Of a DNA stretch of 64,000 nucleotides, positions 8,170 to 17,054 are shown one piece after another. The stretch lies in NCBI GenBank assembly GCA_964195405.1, contig CAXMPK010000267.1, positions 1 through 64,000 on the forward strand, read 5' to 3'. Origin of the DNA: CAXMPK01 sp964195405. Lineage in GTDB: Bacteria > Actinomycetota > Acidimicrobiia > Spongiisociales > ZC4RG35. A program made the position numbers and the translations under genes. Under the pieces are notes generated by a model that was not told where the DNA came from, searched no databases, and worked only from the letters and a program-made list of their open reading frames with translations. Numbering within the stretch: position 1 is the first letter of the stretch; every line of letters begins with the position of its first letter.

Positions 8170-9053
8170 GCCAACGAGGCCGCCGCTCCGGCGGCAAGCA
8201 CGACCCCTGTCCAGAGATGAAGTTTGGCGGTCAGTTTCAGCGCCCTGATCAGAGCGGCCCCGTCCGTCTTGGCGTAGATGATCCTGACAGGGCCCGTGGC
8301 CAACGGAAATAGAAGTGCGGCGAACAGGGTCTCGAACGGTGTCCAGTCGGCGACAGCGAACACCGCGATGAGTGGAAAGGCTCCATAGACGAGCACAGCG
8401 AACAGTGTCCGGGTTCGTTTTGGTCCCAGGATGACGGCAAGGGTCCCTTTGCCAGCCTCACGATCGGTGTCGATGTCGCGGTAGTTGTTCGCCACCAAGA
8501 TGGCAGTCACCAACATGCCGATCGGAATAGCAAGGAGCCACGCCGCCAACGGCGCCGTCATGTCATGTACATATCTGGATCCAACGGTCGCTACCAGGCC
8601 AAAGAACACGAAGACAAAGACCTCCCCGAAGCCGCGGTAGCCGTAGGGCATCGGCCCGCCGACGTATCCGAGCATTGCCACCACAGAAGCGGCACCAATC
8701 ACGAGGACCACAGGCCCGGCGATAACCGTCAGTGCCACACCTGACAACGCAGCTACGCCGATTGATAGCCAGGTGGCGGTCCACATCTGTTTCGCTGAGA
8801 TGACACCGAGACTGACCATTCGGGGTGGGCCCAGGCGGTCGGCGGTGTCGGCACCGCGTTTTGCGTCGGATGCGTCGTTGGAGAAATTTGCGGCCACCTG
8901 GATGGCAAGGGCACCAATCAGAGCCCATATGAATGCGTCCGATCGGAAGGCCTCCTCGCCATACGCGAGACCGGAGCCAACGAGCACCGGGACGACAGCA
9001 GCAGGAAGAGTGTGGGTACGTGCGGCAGTCTTCCAGGCCTGAAATCTGGTCAA
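8166..9053 (-). CDS. menA: 1,4-dihydroxy-2-naphthoate polyprenyltransferase
   Basis: 295 residues, a UbiA-superfamily membrane enzyme with about eight or nine hydrophobic helices. It attaches the polyprenyl tail to 1,4-dihydroxy-2-naphthoate, giving demethylmenaquinone. The Mg-binding aspartate motif appears as NFSNDASDAKRGAD in loop 2, and a second aspartate motif appears as NNYRDIDTDREAGK. It lies 4 bp downstream of menB and overlaps the lipoprotein gene by 4 nt. Its place next to menB and menE supports the naphthoate substrate over other UbiA substrates. Confidence 0.94.
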   Translation of the reverse strand: MTRFQAWKTAARTHTLPAAVVPVLVGSGLAYGEEAFRSDAFIWALIGALAIQVAANFSNDASDAKRGADTADRLGPPRMVSLGVISAKQMWTATWLSIGVAALSGVALTVIAGPVVLVIGAASVVAMLGYVGGPMPYGYRGFGEVFVFVFFGLVATVGSRYVHDMTAPLAAWLLAIPIGMLVTAILVANNYRDIDTDREAGKGTLAVILGPKRTRTLFAVLVYGAFPLIAVFAVADWTPFETLFAALLFPLATGPVRIIYAKTDGAALIRALKLTAKLHLWTGVVLAAGAAASLA

Positions 9054-9057
9054 CGGC

Positions 9058-9957
9058 TCAGTAGTGCCAGGGATAGTCGGAATAGTCGGCGTCCCGCTTT
9101 TCGAGGAACGAGTCCCGGCCCTCTTGGGCCTCGTCGGTCATGTAGCCGAGTCGGGTCGCCTCACCGGCGAAAATCTGTTGGCCAACAAGGCCGTCATCGA
9201 TCATGTTGAAGGCGAATTTCAACATCCGTTGTGCCGTCGGGCTCTTGGCCGTCACCTCGATGGCCCATTCCAGCGCCACGGATTCGAGATCGTCGTGAGG
9301 CACCACAGCGTTGACCATTCCCATTTCGTACGCCTCACGCGCCGTGTAGCTACGGCCGAGGAAAAAGATCTCTCTGGCTCGCTTCTGACCGACCTGTCGG
9401 GCCAAGTACGCGGACCCATAGCCGGCGTCATAGGAAGCCACGTCTGCGTCAGTCTGTTTGAAGATGGCGTGCTCATCAGATGCGAGTGTCAGGTCGCAGA
9501 CGACATGAAGGCTGTGACCACCGCCGACAGCCCACCCTGGTACAACAGCGATGACGACCTTGGGCATGAAACGGATGAGACGCTGCACTTCGAGGATGTG
9601 GAGCCGACCGACACGACCAGGATCGACGGTATCGACGTCTTCTCCGTCCGCGTACTTGTAGCCGTCCTTCCCTCGTATTCGTTGGTCGCCGCCAGAGCAA
9701 AACGCCCAGCCACCGTCTTTGGATGATGGGCCGTTGCCGGTGAGAAGGACGCACCCGACGTCCGTGGTCTGGCGGGCGTGATCGAGAGCGCGGTAAAGCT
9801 CATCGACGGTGTGCGGTCGAAAGGCGTTGCGGATGTCGGGCCGGTCAAACGCCACCCGCATCACACCTGCTCCGCGGGCGCGGTGATAGGTGATGTCGGT
9901 GAAGTCGAAGCCGGGCACCTCGTCCCAGGCATCAGCGTTGAAGATCTCAGAGACCAC
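9058..9957 (-). CDS. menB: 1,4-dihydroxy-2-naphthoyl-CoA synthase
   Basis: 299 residues, a crotonase-fold enzyme that closes the second ring of o-succinylbenzoyl-CoA in menaquinone synthesis. Features are RPDIRNAFRPHTVDEL, GGDQRIRGKDGY, the oxyanion-hole GGGHSLHVVCDLTLAS, the MenB-specific TDADVASYDAGYGSAYLAR and QKRAREIFFLGR, and the C-terminal DADYSDYPWHY-like end. It starts at GTG 9957 and is divergent from menE, with about 31 bp between the two start codons, so the promoters must overlap or lie within coding sequence. Confidence 0.95.
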   Translation of the reverse strand: MVSEIFNADAWDEVPGFDFTDITYHRARGAGVMRVAFDRPDIRNAFRPHTVDELYRALDHARQTTDVGCVLLTGNGPSSKDGGWAFCSGGDQRIRGKDGYKYADGEDVDTVDPGRVGRLHILEVQRLIRFMPKVVIAVVPGWAVGGGHSLHVVCDLTLASDEHAIFKQTDADVASYDAGYGSAYLARQVGQKRAREIFFLGRSYTAREAYEMGMVNAVVPHDDLESVALEWAIEVTAKSPTAQRMLKFAFNMIDDGLVGQQIFAGEATRLGYMTDEAQEGRDSFLEKRDADYSDYPWHY

Positions 9958-9988
9958 GAAGCGAGAGGATACGGGGCAGAATCAGGTT

Positions 9989-11185
9989 GTGATCGAATGG
10001 CTGCGTCGAGTCGACCCTGAGCGGGTGTTTCTGAAGACTGCAGATCGCGTTTGGTCTTATGGAGAAACTGTATCTGAAGTCGCGCAACGGGTCATCGACG
10101 AGGTTGTGACCCTGGTTCCGAAGCTGGATGCCGAGTCGGTGTTCGACTGTCTTGGTGCTATTGCTGGTGGGGGAGCAGTGCTGTTGGGTCCCGCTGTGGA
10201 GACCTCACCGGAGTCTCCGCCGGAAGGGACTTCTCTGGTGGTTTTCACCTCCGGCACCGGTGGCCGCCCCAAAGGGGTTCGGTTGACGCCGGACAATCTC
10301 GAGGCCGCTTCGGCCGCCTCGATGGAACATCTTGGCCATGACGAGTCCGACACGTGGCTCCTGGCGATGCCTCTTCATCACGTTGCCGGGTTGTCGATCG
10401 TGGTCCGGTCGAGTTTCGCCGGTGGGTCGGTGCGTTTGCTTCCAGGGTTCGATGCCGAAACGTTCTCAGCTGCAATGCGCGGGGATGTGACGATGGTCTC
10501 GGCGGTGCCGACGATGCTTCATCGGATTCTTGACCGGGACTCGGGACCATACGAAGGGTTGCGTGGGGTCCTTGTCGGTGGGGGCCCCATTCCGGATGGG
10601 CTGCTGACGAGGGCCGCGGAAGCTGGTCTGCCTGTTTTGCCCACATATGGGATGACCGAGACCTTTGGCCAGGTGGCAACACTCAAACCGGGTTCGTCCC
10701 TGAAAGGTCGGGCTCATCCACTTCCCGGCGTTGGGCTCCGTATCCAACCGGACGGTCGAATAGCTATCAGTGGTCGTCAGGTCTTCTCTGGATATCTGGG
10801 CGAGCCAGACCGCCGCGACGAATGGTTTGTCACCAATGATCTTGGAGACCTCGATTCCGACGGTGCGCTCAGAGTCGTCGGACGTGACGACGCCGTGATT
10901 GTCACCGGTGGTGAAAATGTCGACCCGGAACAAGTCGAAGTGGAGCTGCTGGCGCACCCAGACGTAGAGGACGTCGTGGTGGTCGGCATAGCTGATGAGA
11001 AGTGGGGTGAGATAGTGGTTGCCCTATATGTGGGTTCGGCAACAGAAACCGAATTGGCCACGGATTTGGGCGAGCGGCTTCCTCGTCACATGGTTCCCAC
11101 CAGGTGGGTCAGGGTGGAGGCAATACCGAAAACGGCTCTCGACAAGGTGGATCGGTCAGCGGCTCGGACTTTGGTCAAGCGTTAG
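9989..11185 (+). CDS. menE: o-Succinylbenzoate-CoA ligase
   Basis: About 398 residues, an adenylate-forming enzyme that activates o-succinylbenzoate with ATP and CoA, making the MenB substrate. Core motifs are VVFTSGTGGRPKGVRLT (AMP-binding), PTYGMTETFGQ, GYLGEPDRRDEWFVTNDLGD and the C-terminal lysine motif PKTALDKVDR, where the usual GK reads DK. It is compact because it lacks much of the N-terminal region of long acyl-CoA ligases, as MenE proteins do. GTG 9989 (VIEWLRRVDPERVF) is chosen; longer starts overlap menB. Its 3' end overlaps the convergent MFS gene by 30 bp. Confidence 0.9.
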   Translation: MIEWLRRVDPERVFLKTADRVWSYGETVSEVAQRVIDEVVTLVPKLDAESVFDCLGAIAGGGAVLLGPAVETSPESPPEGTSLVVFTSGTGGRPKGVRLTPDNLEAASAASMEHLGHDESDTWLLAMPLHHVAGLSIVVRSSFAGGSVRLLPGFDAETFSAAMRGDVTMVSAVPTMLHRILDRDSGPYEGLRGVLVGGGPIPDGLLTRAAEAGLPVLPTYGMTETFGQVATLKPGSSLKGRAHPLPGVGLRIQPDGRIAISGRQVFSGYLGEPDRRDEWFVTNDLGDLDSDGALRVVGRDDAVIVTGGENVDPEQVEVELLAHPDVEDVVVVGIADEKWGEIVVALYVGSATETELATDLGERLPRHMVPTRWVRVEAIPKTALDKVDRSAARTLVKR

Positions 11186-12616
11186 AGCCTCCCTCTCTTT
11201 GGACAACCCCCACGCTCCGATGATCGCCGCCAACACCATGATCACGCCGGCAATCAGGAAAATGAGGTGCAATCCGGCCACTTGCGCCATCGGGTCTGCG
11301 TTAGTTGCCCCACCGTCGGGAAGGGTCCCACCGCTGGCCGCGACCACCCGAGTGGCCCAGATCGAACCGAGCACGGCGATCCCCACGATCTGGCCGAGCA
11401 GCCTGGTGAGGTGGAGGAGCCCGCCGGCGACACCCACGTACTCGGCTGGGACGCTTCCCATGATCGCGCTGTTGTTTGGAGACTGGAAGACCCCAATGCC
11501 GATCCCATAGGGGACGGCGAGCAGCGCAAAGTGGATGGCACTCGACTCTGTGCCCAGGGTGAGGAAGCCAAAGTAGGTGAGGGCGAGGATCGTGAGACCG
11601 ACGAGGGTCAGTCGTCTGACACCGATGCGGTCTGAGAGGGCGCCGGAAAGCGGGGAAACGATGCCCATCATCACCGGGGCCACCGCAAGCAGCAGACCCA
11701 TCGCCAGGACATCGAATCCGAGGACACCAGCCAGGTAGAAGGGCAACAAGATGAAGACAGCCGAAAGACAGACGAAGACGAGCACGCCTGTGACCACGCC
11801 CACCGTAAGCATTGGGGTCTGGAACAGACGCAGTTCAAGCATTGGTGAGTCGACTCTGAGTTCCACCACTACAAAAGCAACGGCGGCGACAGCAGCCACA
11901 CCGAAGGCGAGGAGGATTCCGGGCGAGGCAAACCCAGCATCTTGACCCACGGTCAGGGCGAGAGAAAGGCTGAAGAGTGACACGCTCATGAGAAGCGCTC
12001 CAACAAAATCGAATGTTTGCCCGGGGATGGGTGAGGTCTTCGGTACGAATCTGACGGCCATCCACGTTCCTACGATCCCGACCGGGATGTTCACCAGGAA
12101 GATCGCCCGCCAACTAAACGACGAGATCAATATCGCACCAAGCACAGGGCCGATGATGATGCCGATCGACACCGCTGCCATGACCCAGCCAAGCGCTTTC
12201 CCACGCTCGGACTTGGGGAACGCCTCGATCAGTATCGCCGAGCCCAAAGCCAGGATCATCACAGCGCCAAGGGCCTGCACCACCCGGAAACCGATCAGCC
12301 AGGAGACGTCCGGAGCGAGACCACACACTGCCGAGCCAATCGTGAAAACTGAAAACCCGACCGTATAGATCGTTTTTTTCCCGATGACGTCACCCAGTCG
12401 CCCTATTCCCAATGTCAGGGTGGCGATAGTCAACAGGTAGCCAAGGGAAACCCACTGGATCACGTTGAACGTCGTATCCAACTCAGCGACAAGAGTTGGG
12501 AATGCGACGTTGACTATCGAACCATCGATAGTCGCCAAGAGAATCCCAACAGAAACGGTGCCGAGAACAAACCATTTGCGGCGATCGTCGACGATTGGAG
12601 GCGAAGTGGCGGTCAC
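11156..12616 (-). CDS. MFS drug efflux transporter, DHA2 (14-helix) family
   Basis: About 486 residues with 14 hydrophobic segments. It has ATIDGSIVNVAFPTL, the motif C-like family signature, followed by GRLGDVIGKK (motif A); these mark EmrB/QacA-type proton antiporters. The preferred start is GTG 12616, whose GTGA overlaps the stop of the upstream SDR gene; a longer ATG start at 12655 would overlap it by more than 40 bp. It is the last gene of the methyltransferase-SDR-MFS cassette, which suggests export of, or resistance to, a methylated compound, but the substrate cannot be read from sequence. Confidence 0.9.
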   Translation of the reverse strand: MTATSPPIVDDRRKWFVLGTVSVGILLATIDGSIVNVAFPTLVAELDTTFNVIQWVSLGYLLTIATLTLGIGRLGDVIGKKTIYTVGFSVFTIGSAVCGLAPDVSWLIGFRVVQALGAVMILALGSAILIEAFPKSERGKALGWVMAAVSIGIIIGPVLGAILISSFSWRAIFLVNIPVGIVGTWMAVRFVPKTSPIPGQTFDFVGALLMSVSLFSLSLALTVGQDAGFASPGILLAFGVAAVAAVAFVVVELRVDSPMLELRLFQTPMLTVGVVTGVLVFVCLSAVFILLPFYLAGVLGFDVLAMGLLLAVAPVMMGIVSPLSGALSDRIGVRRLTLVGLTILALTYFGFLTLGTESSAIHFALLAVPYGIGIGVFQSPNNSAIMGSVPAEYVGVAGGLLHLTRLLGQIVGIAVLGSIWATRVVAASGGTLPDGGATNADPMAQVAGLHLIFLIAGVIMVLAAIIGAWGLSKEREALTLDQSPSR

Positions 12617-13353
12617 CGACCTGGAGGGTACTGCCGAGTGAGGTATTCCTCCCAAGTTACATGACCAACTGCCTGGTCAGGATTGGTGTGAAGCCCTTCC
12701 CTGAAGGCCCGAGCCGCTTTGCCGGGGACTGGGAGGTTGAGGATGGGACGTTCTCGCCCTTTCGCTTCCATGAGGGTTCGGGCCAGGTATTCAGCGTCGT
12801 GGACTGCCGGACCGGCGAAATCCGGCTGGAGGCCGGTGCGTCGGGTGTGGACCAAGGTCGCCAACTCACCAGCCACCTCGGCGGTGTCCACCGGCTGAAA
12901 TACGAATCGCTTCGGGATCAGGGCGAGTGGTGGCTTGGCGGCGGCGCCGAGAAAGTAGGCGACGAAGTCGTGGAACTGGGTCGCCCTCAGGATCGTATAT
13001 GTGAGATCGGAAGACTCGATCATTTGCTCCACCTGGTATTTGGCTCGGTAGTAGGTGAGAGGATGTCGATCGACGCCCACAATCGACATATAGAAGAGAT
13101 GTTGATGGTCAAGTAGATCCAGCAGGTTCGCGGTGCCGGCTATGTCCACCTTTTCCGAATTCCGCGGGTCGGAGGCCAAATGGACAACCAGGTCGGCGTC
13201 TTTGACGACTTCCGCTAACCCTTCGCCAGTTTCGATGTTTGTTCTTGAGTCGCTCGACCGACTTGCGATCGTCAACTCATGCCCGGTCTCGATGAGCAAC
13301 GGCACGAGGTTCTGTCCCAGCAGTCCACCGCCGCCGAGGACAGTGACCCTCAT
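12613..13353 (-). CDS. NAD(P)-binding atypical SDR (NmrA/epimerase-like)
   Basis: 246 residues starting MRVTVLGGGGLLGQNLVPLL, an N-terminal Rossmann fold with a GGxGxxG dinucleotide loop. It contains VVHLASDPRN, YYRAKYQVEQMIESS, and TILRATQFHDFVAYFLG, the usual pattern of NmrA-like and atypical short-chain dehydrogenases. The YxxxK pair (YYRAK) is present. The ATG overlaps the upstream methyltransferase stop by 4 nt (ATGA), and its stop overlaps the MFS start by 4 nt. The substrate is unknown. Confidence 0.85.
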   Translation of the reverse strand: MRVTVLGGGGLLGQNLVPLLIETGHELTIASRSSDSRTNIETGEGLAEVVKDADLVVHLASDPRNSEKVDIAGTANLLDLLDHQHLFYMSIVGVDRHPLTYYRAKYQVEQMIESSDLTYTILRATQFHDFVAYFLGAAAKPPLALIPKRFVFQPVDTAEVAGELATLVHTRRTGLQPDFAGPAVHDAEYLARTLMEAKGRERPILNLPVPGKAARAFREGLHTNPDQAVGHVTWEEYLTRQYPPGR

Positions 13354-13994
13354 GATTTCCTGGCGACAAGCAGACCTCCGCCAACTGGAACCGTGGTGGC
13401 TTGGAACGCTTCGTCCGCAGCCACATGGCGATTGAAAGCGTCCGTGCCAAACCCCTCGTCGATCCAACCCTGACCTGTTCCGTAGACATTGTCGGCGACC
13501 ACCAAACCACCAGGTGCGATCAGCGGTTTCACCATCTCGAAGTAGCCGGTGTACTCACTCTTGACCGCATCGATGAAAACGAAGTCGACAGATTCCGGCC
13601 CAAGCTGTTCCACCAGGACGGGCAATACCTCGAGCGCCGCCCCACGAACGATCTCAACTCGATCGGTGAGCCCTGCGTTTTCGAATTCCTTCTGTGCGAA
13701 GTCGGCATGAAGATCCGAGTACTCGATGGTTACCAGTCGACCGTTTGCGGAAAGGCCTCTGGCGATCCAGATTCCGGAGAAGCCTCCAAGTGTTCCAATC
13801 TCCAAGGCCAGGCTGCCCCTTGTCAGCGAGGCGAGGAGTCTGAGCAGTTGCCCGGCCCCATGGGATATGGCGATGGATGGCAGTCCGGCGTCAACGGCTC
13901 TTCGCATCAGAGTGTCGAGCTGGTCGTCACTCTCTCCGAAGACATCTTTGGGGTAGTCGAGAATGAAACGCCAGCGTTCGTTGGTCATCGCCAT
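13350..13994 (-). CDS. Class I SAM-dependent O-methyltransferase (family 3)
   Basis: 214 residues. SAM-binding motif LALEIGTLGGFSGIWIARGL, motif II VTIEYSDLHADFAQ, and the metal/catalytic segment DFVFIDAVKSEYTGYFEMVKPLIAPGGLVVADNV, all matching catechol/caffeoyl-CoA-type O-methyltransferases that use a divalent metal. An ATG at 13988 (MTNERW) is an alternative start two codons in. It is the first gene of a three-gene set with ATGA and GTGA overlaps. The acceptor molecule is unknown. Confidence 0.9.
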   Translation of the reverse strand: MAMTNERWRFILDYPKDVFGESDDQLDTLMRRAVDAGLPSIAISHGAGQLLRLLASLTRGSLALEIGTLGGFSGIWIARGLSANGRLVTIEYSDLHADFAQKEFENAGLTDRVEIVRGAALEVLPVLVEQLGPESVDFVFIDAVKSEYTGYFEMVKPLIAPGGLVVADNVYGTGQGWIDEGFGTDAFNRHVAADEAFQATTVPVGGGLLVARKS

Positions 13995-14010
13995 GAGTTA
14001 AGGCTAGATA

Positions 14011-14415
14011 TCAGTCGTCGAGTGTGGGCCGACGTCGGCTCTTCTTGACATCGGAACGCGCCTTCTTAGCCTCGGTTCGGCGCTTCTTCGAGGCCTTGGT
14101 GGGATTGGTGGGGGTACGGGGCTTTGGTTCGACCAACGCCGTTTCGATCCGTTCCCTGAGTCTTGTCCGCGCTATTTCCCGATTGCGTGACTGAGATCTT
14201 TGGTCTGAGGCTGTCACCTCGACGACGTTGCCAAGTCTGAGGACCAGCTTCTCCTTCAACTCGATCGGAAGCGACGACTCATCTATGCGAAATCGGAGAC
14301 GGACCGTGGTCTCGTTGCGATTGGCGTGCTGGCCTCCGGGACCGCCTGAGGTGTCGAAACTCTCCTCCAACTCGGCTGCCGGGACGATCCAGTCTCCGAC
14401 CTGAAGGTCGTCCAT
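14011..14415 (-). CDS. arfB: ArfB/YaeJ-type peptidyl-tRNA hydrolase (ribosome rescue)
   Basis: 134 residues with the release-factor motif SGGPGGQHANRNET (GGQ at residues 27-29) but no codon-recognition domains. The C-terminal tail is rich in Lys/Arg (KASKKRRTEAKK, DVKKSRRRP), which in ArfB inserts into the empty mRNA channel of stalled ribosomes. It therefore probably frees ribosomes stuck on mRNAs without a stop codon. It lies 23 bp downstream of the inositol-phosphate synthase gene on the same strand. Confidence 0.92.
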   Translation of the reverse strand: MDDLQVGDWIVPAAELEESFDTSGGPGGQHANRNETTVRLRFRIDESSLPIELKEKLVLRLGNVVEVTASDQRSQSRNREIARTRLRERIETALVEPKPRTPTNPTKASKKRRTEAKKARSDVKKSRRRPTLDD

Positions 14416-14438
14416 TGGCGATCAGCAACCTGATCTCA

Positions 14439-15794
14439 TCAGGCTTGGTCGTAGTACTCGGTGCCGAGGTGGGTGATGAGCTCCTCGCCCATGATGTGAC
14501 GAAGGTTGTTCTTGAGCTTGGTGAGTTGGATGAACAGGTCGTTCTCGGGGTAGAGGTCGGGTGCGTGTTGTGGGCTCTTGAAGTAGAAGCTCAGCCACTC
14601 CTGGACACCGCTTCTACCCGCTCGGGCTGCCAAATCCATGAACAGCGCCAGGTCGAGCACGATCGGCGCCGCAAGGATCGAGTCCTTGCAGAGGAAGTCG
14701 ACCTTGATCTGCATTGGATAGCCGAGCCACCCTTTGATGTCGATGTGGTCCCAACCCTCTTTGTCGTCACCCTTTGGTGGGTAGTAATTGATTCTGACCT
14801 TGTGGTAGATATCTCCATATAGCTCCGGGTAGACGTCCGGTTGGAGGATGTGTTCGAGGACACCGAGTTTGGAGACCTCCTTCGACCTGAAACTGTCCGG
14901 ATCGTCGAGCACTTCGCCGTCCCTGTTTCCGAGAATGTTGGTCGAGAACCAGCCTTCGATACCCAACATCCGAGCCTTGAGACCGGGAGCGATCATGGTC
15001 TTCATCAACGTTTGACCCGTTTTGAAGTCTTTGCCGACGATGGGGAGGTTTTCCTGGGAGGCGAGGTCGACCATGGCAGGGATGTCCACTGTCAGGTTGG
15101 GGGCCCCGTTCGCAAAGGGGACGCCCATCTTGAGCAGGGCATATGCGTAAACCTGTGATGGGGTGATGTGGGAGTCGTCATCTTTGAGACCTTGCTCGAA
15201 TGCGTCGAGGTCCATGTGCACTTCCGACGGCTCCTCGTAGGCTTCGGTCGAACCACACCAAACTGCGACGAGACGGTCGACTTCTTTGTCGGCCCTGAAC
15301 CGGTCGATGTCCTCCATCAGCAATTCGGCCCGGTCCATGTGATTGTCGGCTTCTATGACCTGATCCACACCCTCGAGATTTCTCACCCATCGCGGTGAGA
15401 AGACGGCGGGCATCGGTCTTACCGCTCGTAGCTCTTCGCCGATTCCTTCGATCTCGCGGGCGTCGAGAACTCCGGCTTTCATCGCGGCCGTATACGCATC
15501 GTCGGAGTATGGGTCCCAACCGCCGAATTCGAGATCGTCGAGGTCGGCCAAAGGGACCAAGTCTTTGATCAGGGGGTTGTGATCCTCGGTTCGTTTGCCG
15601 AGACGGATGTGGGCCATCTGACTCAATGAGCCGATCGGAGTTGCATACCCCTTACGGGCGGCGAGGACGCCAGCGATGAACGTGGTGGAAACCGCACCCA
15701 TTCCGGGCATCAAGATGCCGAGTTTGCCTTCGGCGGGGGCGACTTGTGGTGATTGGGACATTGATTCTGCGGCTGACGTTACCGGGGTGGACAT
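14439..15794 (-). CDS. ino1: Inositol-3-phosphate (myo-inositol-1-phosphate) synthase
   Basis: About 451 residues. It converts glucose-6-phosphate to inositol phosphate with internal NAD redox, feeding phosphatidylinositol and possibly mycothiol-type thiols. Signature segments are LGILMPGMGAVSTTFIAGVL (NAD loop), NGAPNLTVDIPAM, GKDFKTGQTLMKTM with the catalytic lysines, and GWFSTNILGNRDGEVL. The start at 15794 (MSTPVTSAAE) gives a variable N-tail; ATG 15761 is also possible. It is divergent from the DUF6941-like gene, with about 53 bp between starts. Confidence 0.93.
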   Translation of the reverse strand: MSTPVTSAAESMSQSPQVAPAEGKLGILMPGMGAVSTTFIAGVLAARKGYATPIGSLSQMAHIRLGKRTEDHNPLIKDLVPLADLDDLEFGGWDPYSDDAYTAAMKAGVLDAREIEGIGEELRAVRPMPAVFSPRWVRNLEGVDQVIEADNHMDRAELLMEDIDRFRADKEVDRLVAVWCGSTEAYEEPSEVHMDLDAFEQGLKDDDSHITPSQVYAYALLKMGVPFANGAPNLTVDIPAMVDLASQENLPIVGKDFKTGQTLMKTMIAPGLKARMLGIEGWFSTNILGNRDGEVLDDPDSFRSKEVSKLGVLEHILQPDVYPELYGDIYHKVRINYYPPKGDDKEGWDHIDIKGWLGYPMQIKVDFLCKDSILAAPIVLDLALFMDLAARAGRSGVQEWLSFYFKSPQHAPDLYPENDLFIQLTKLKNNLRHIMGEELITHLGTEYYDQA

Positions 15795-15847
15795 GTTGCG
15801 CTCAATCCCACCCGAGCGCACACGCTCGGGTCGTTAGGCTCGATGCC

Positions 15848-16309
15848 GTGGACTCCGCGCCCGACTCTCTTGGCCCCTCGGTCGATGTCGCGCTGCTGGC
15901 TGATGCGGTCCAGGCCGTGCGCGGCAAGCTCTTCATTCTTGGTGGGGGATGGGACACACTCTGGGTACACAGGTTTCCGGCGCGTCACCCCAGCCTGGCG
16001 ATAGGCCTGCGGTTGCGTGTGCCCGTGTCGTGGGCAAAAGAGGAGCTGAAGCTCTCTGTCGAGCTGCAAGATGCGGACGGTCACCCCCTGTTGCCACGTC
16101 CTCTCTCACACGACATCAAGCTGCCCACGCAGTCTCAACACCCGCCAAACGCTACCGACTTCGGGTTGATCCGATCTTTCACCTTCAACAACCTCATGTT
16201 CGAGCGAGAGGACGCATATTCGTTTGTCATCTCGGTCGATGGGGAGCCTGTCTCGCGACTCAGATTCACCGTGCGTGCCCGACGCCCCAAGACCGTGGAA
16301 ACCGAGTAG
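15848..16309 (+). CDS. DUF6941-like protein
   Basis: About 153 residues from GTG 15848. The start VDVALLADAVQAVRGKLFILGGGWDTLW resembles the DUF6941 family, in which the LLAD...GKLxILGGGWD block is the conserved mark. The rest is beta-rich, with PSLAIGLRLRVPVSW and a C-terminal SFVISVDGEPVSRLRF strand pair, and there is no signal peptide or membrane segment. Function is unknown. The family name is from memory of the motif and is moderately sure. Confidence 0.72.
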   Translation: MDSAPDSLGPSVDVALLADAVQAVRGKLFILGGGWDTLWVHRFPARHPSLAIGLRLRVPVSWAKEELKLSVELQDADGHPLLPRPLSHDIKLPTQSQHPPNATDFGLIRSFTFNNLMFEREDAYSFVISVDGEPVSRLRFTVRARRPKTVETE

Positions 16310-16421
16310 CGGCCTGCGCCCCCACCGGGGGTTGTTGGCATAACGTGAACACCCGCATAGCCTTCTAGCCCTCAGGGACGACCAGGTCCGTCCCATCTCC
16401 CCATCTGCCCACGGAGGCTTC

Positions 16422-17054
16422 ATGCCGCCCAGGACTACTACCCAACTACTCGTGCTCGTCGTCACCGCATCAATTGGTGTGGCCGGCATCCTGCCTGCTG
16501 CTCCGGTTCAGGCCTCTCCCGAGCGACCGCCGTTTGAGATCAGTTTTCCTCAGGAGACCGAAAAAACAAGCTTCAACAACGACTGGGGCGCTCTCCGCTC
16601 CGGTGGTCGCCGTCATGGTGGCAACGACCTGATGGCAACCGCCAAGATGACCGAGGTGTATGCCTTCGCCGACGGTGTTGTGGCCAAGATCAGCGAACGA
16701 GGTCGACCCGGCCGGTACCTCTCGATCGAGCACGCGGATGGATGGGTGAGTCTCTATGTCCACCTGAACGATGACAACATCGGTACCGACGACGGCAAAG
16801 CCGATTGGTCTCTGACCTTCGCGCCGGGTATCGAAGAAGGTGCAGAGGTCAAGGCCGGCCAGGTGATCGCTTGGGCTGGTGATTCTGGGAATGCCGAAGG
16901 CACCGGTCCCCACACCCATTTCGAGCTGAGCCACGACGGTCACGCGATCAATCCCTATTTCGCCCTGGAAGAAGCATTCGTCCGAGATCAACAAACGTTT
17001 CTCTTCAAACAACGGGTTGTCGACAGAGGCTTTGGGCTCTATGGGATCACTTGA
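16422..17054 (+). CDS. Secreted M23-family metallopeptidase
   Basis: 210 residues with an N-terminal signal peptide (hydrophobic residues 8-28, cut near PVQASP). The M23/LytM fold carries RRHGGNDL (H65 and D69 as zinc ligands) and the late HTHFELSHDGHAINPYF with the HxH pair. The family cuts peptidoglycan cross-links or acts as an amidase activator. An insertion around DNIGTDDGKADWSLTF separates the core strands. The preceding 112 bp contain only a weak CCCCC-ACC-GGGGG stem. Its last 16 bp overlap the next, convergent gene. Confidence 0.88.
   Translation: MPPRTTTQLLVLVVTASIGVAGILPAAPVQASPERPPFEISFPQETEKTSFNNDWGALRSGGRRHGGNDLMATAKMTEVYAFADGVVAKISERGRPGRYLSIEHADGWVSLYVHLNDDNIGTDDGKADWSLTFAPGIEEGAEVKAGQVIAWAGDSGNAEGTGPHTHFELSHDGHAINPYFALEEAFVRDQQTFLFKQRVVDRGFGLYGIT

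Noticed and set aside
9064..9726. 220-codon plus-strand frame over menB
   Set aside because: Antisense to menB, which carries clear catalytic motifs; no independent support.
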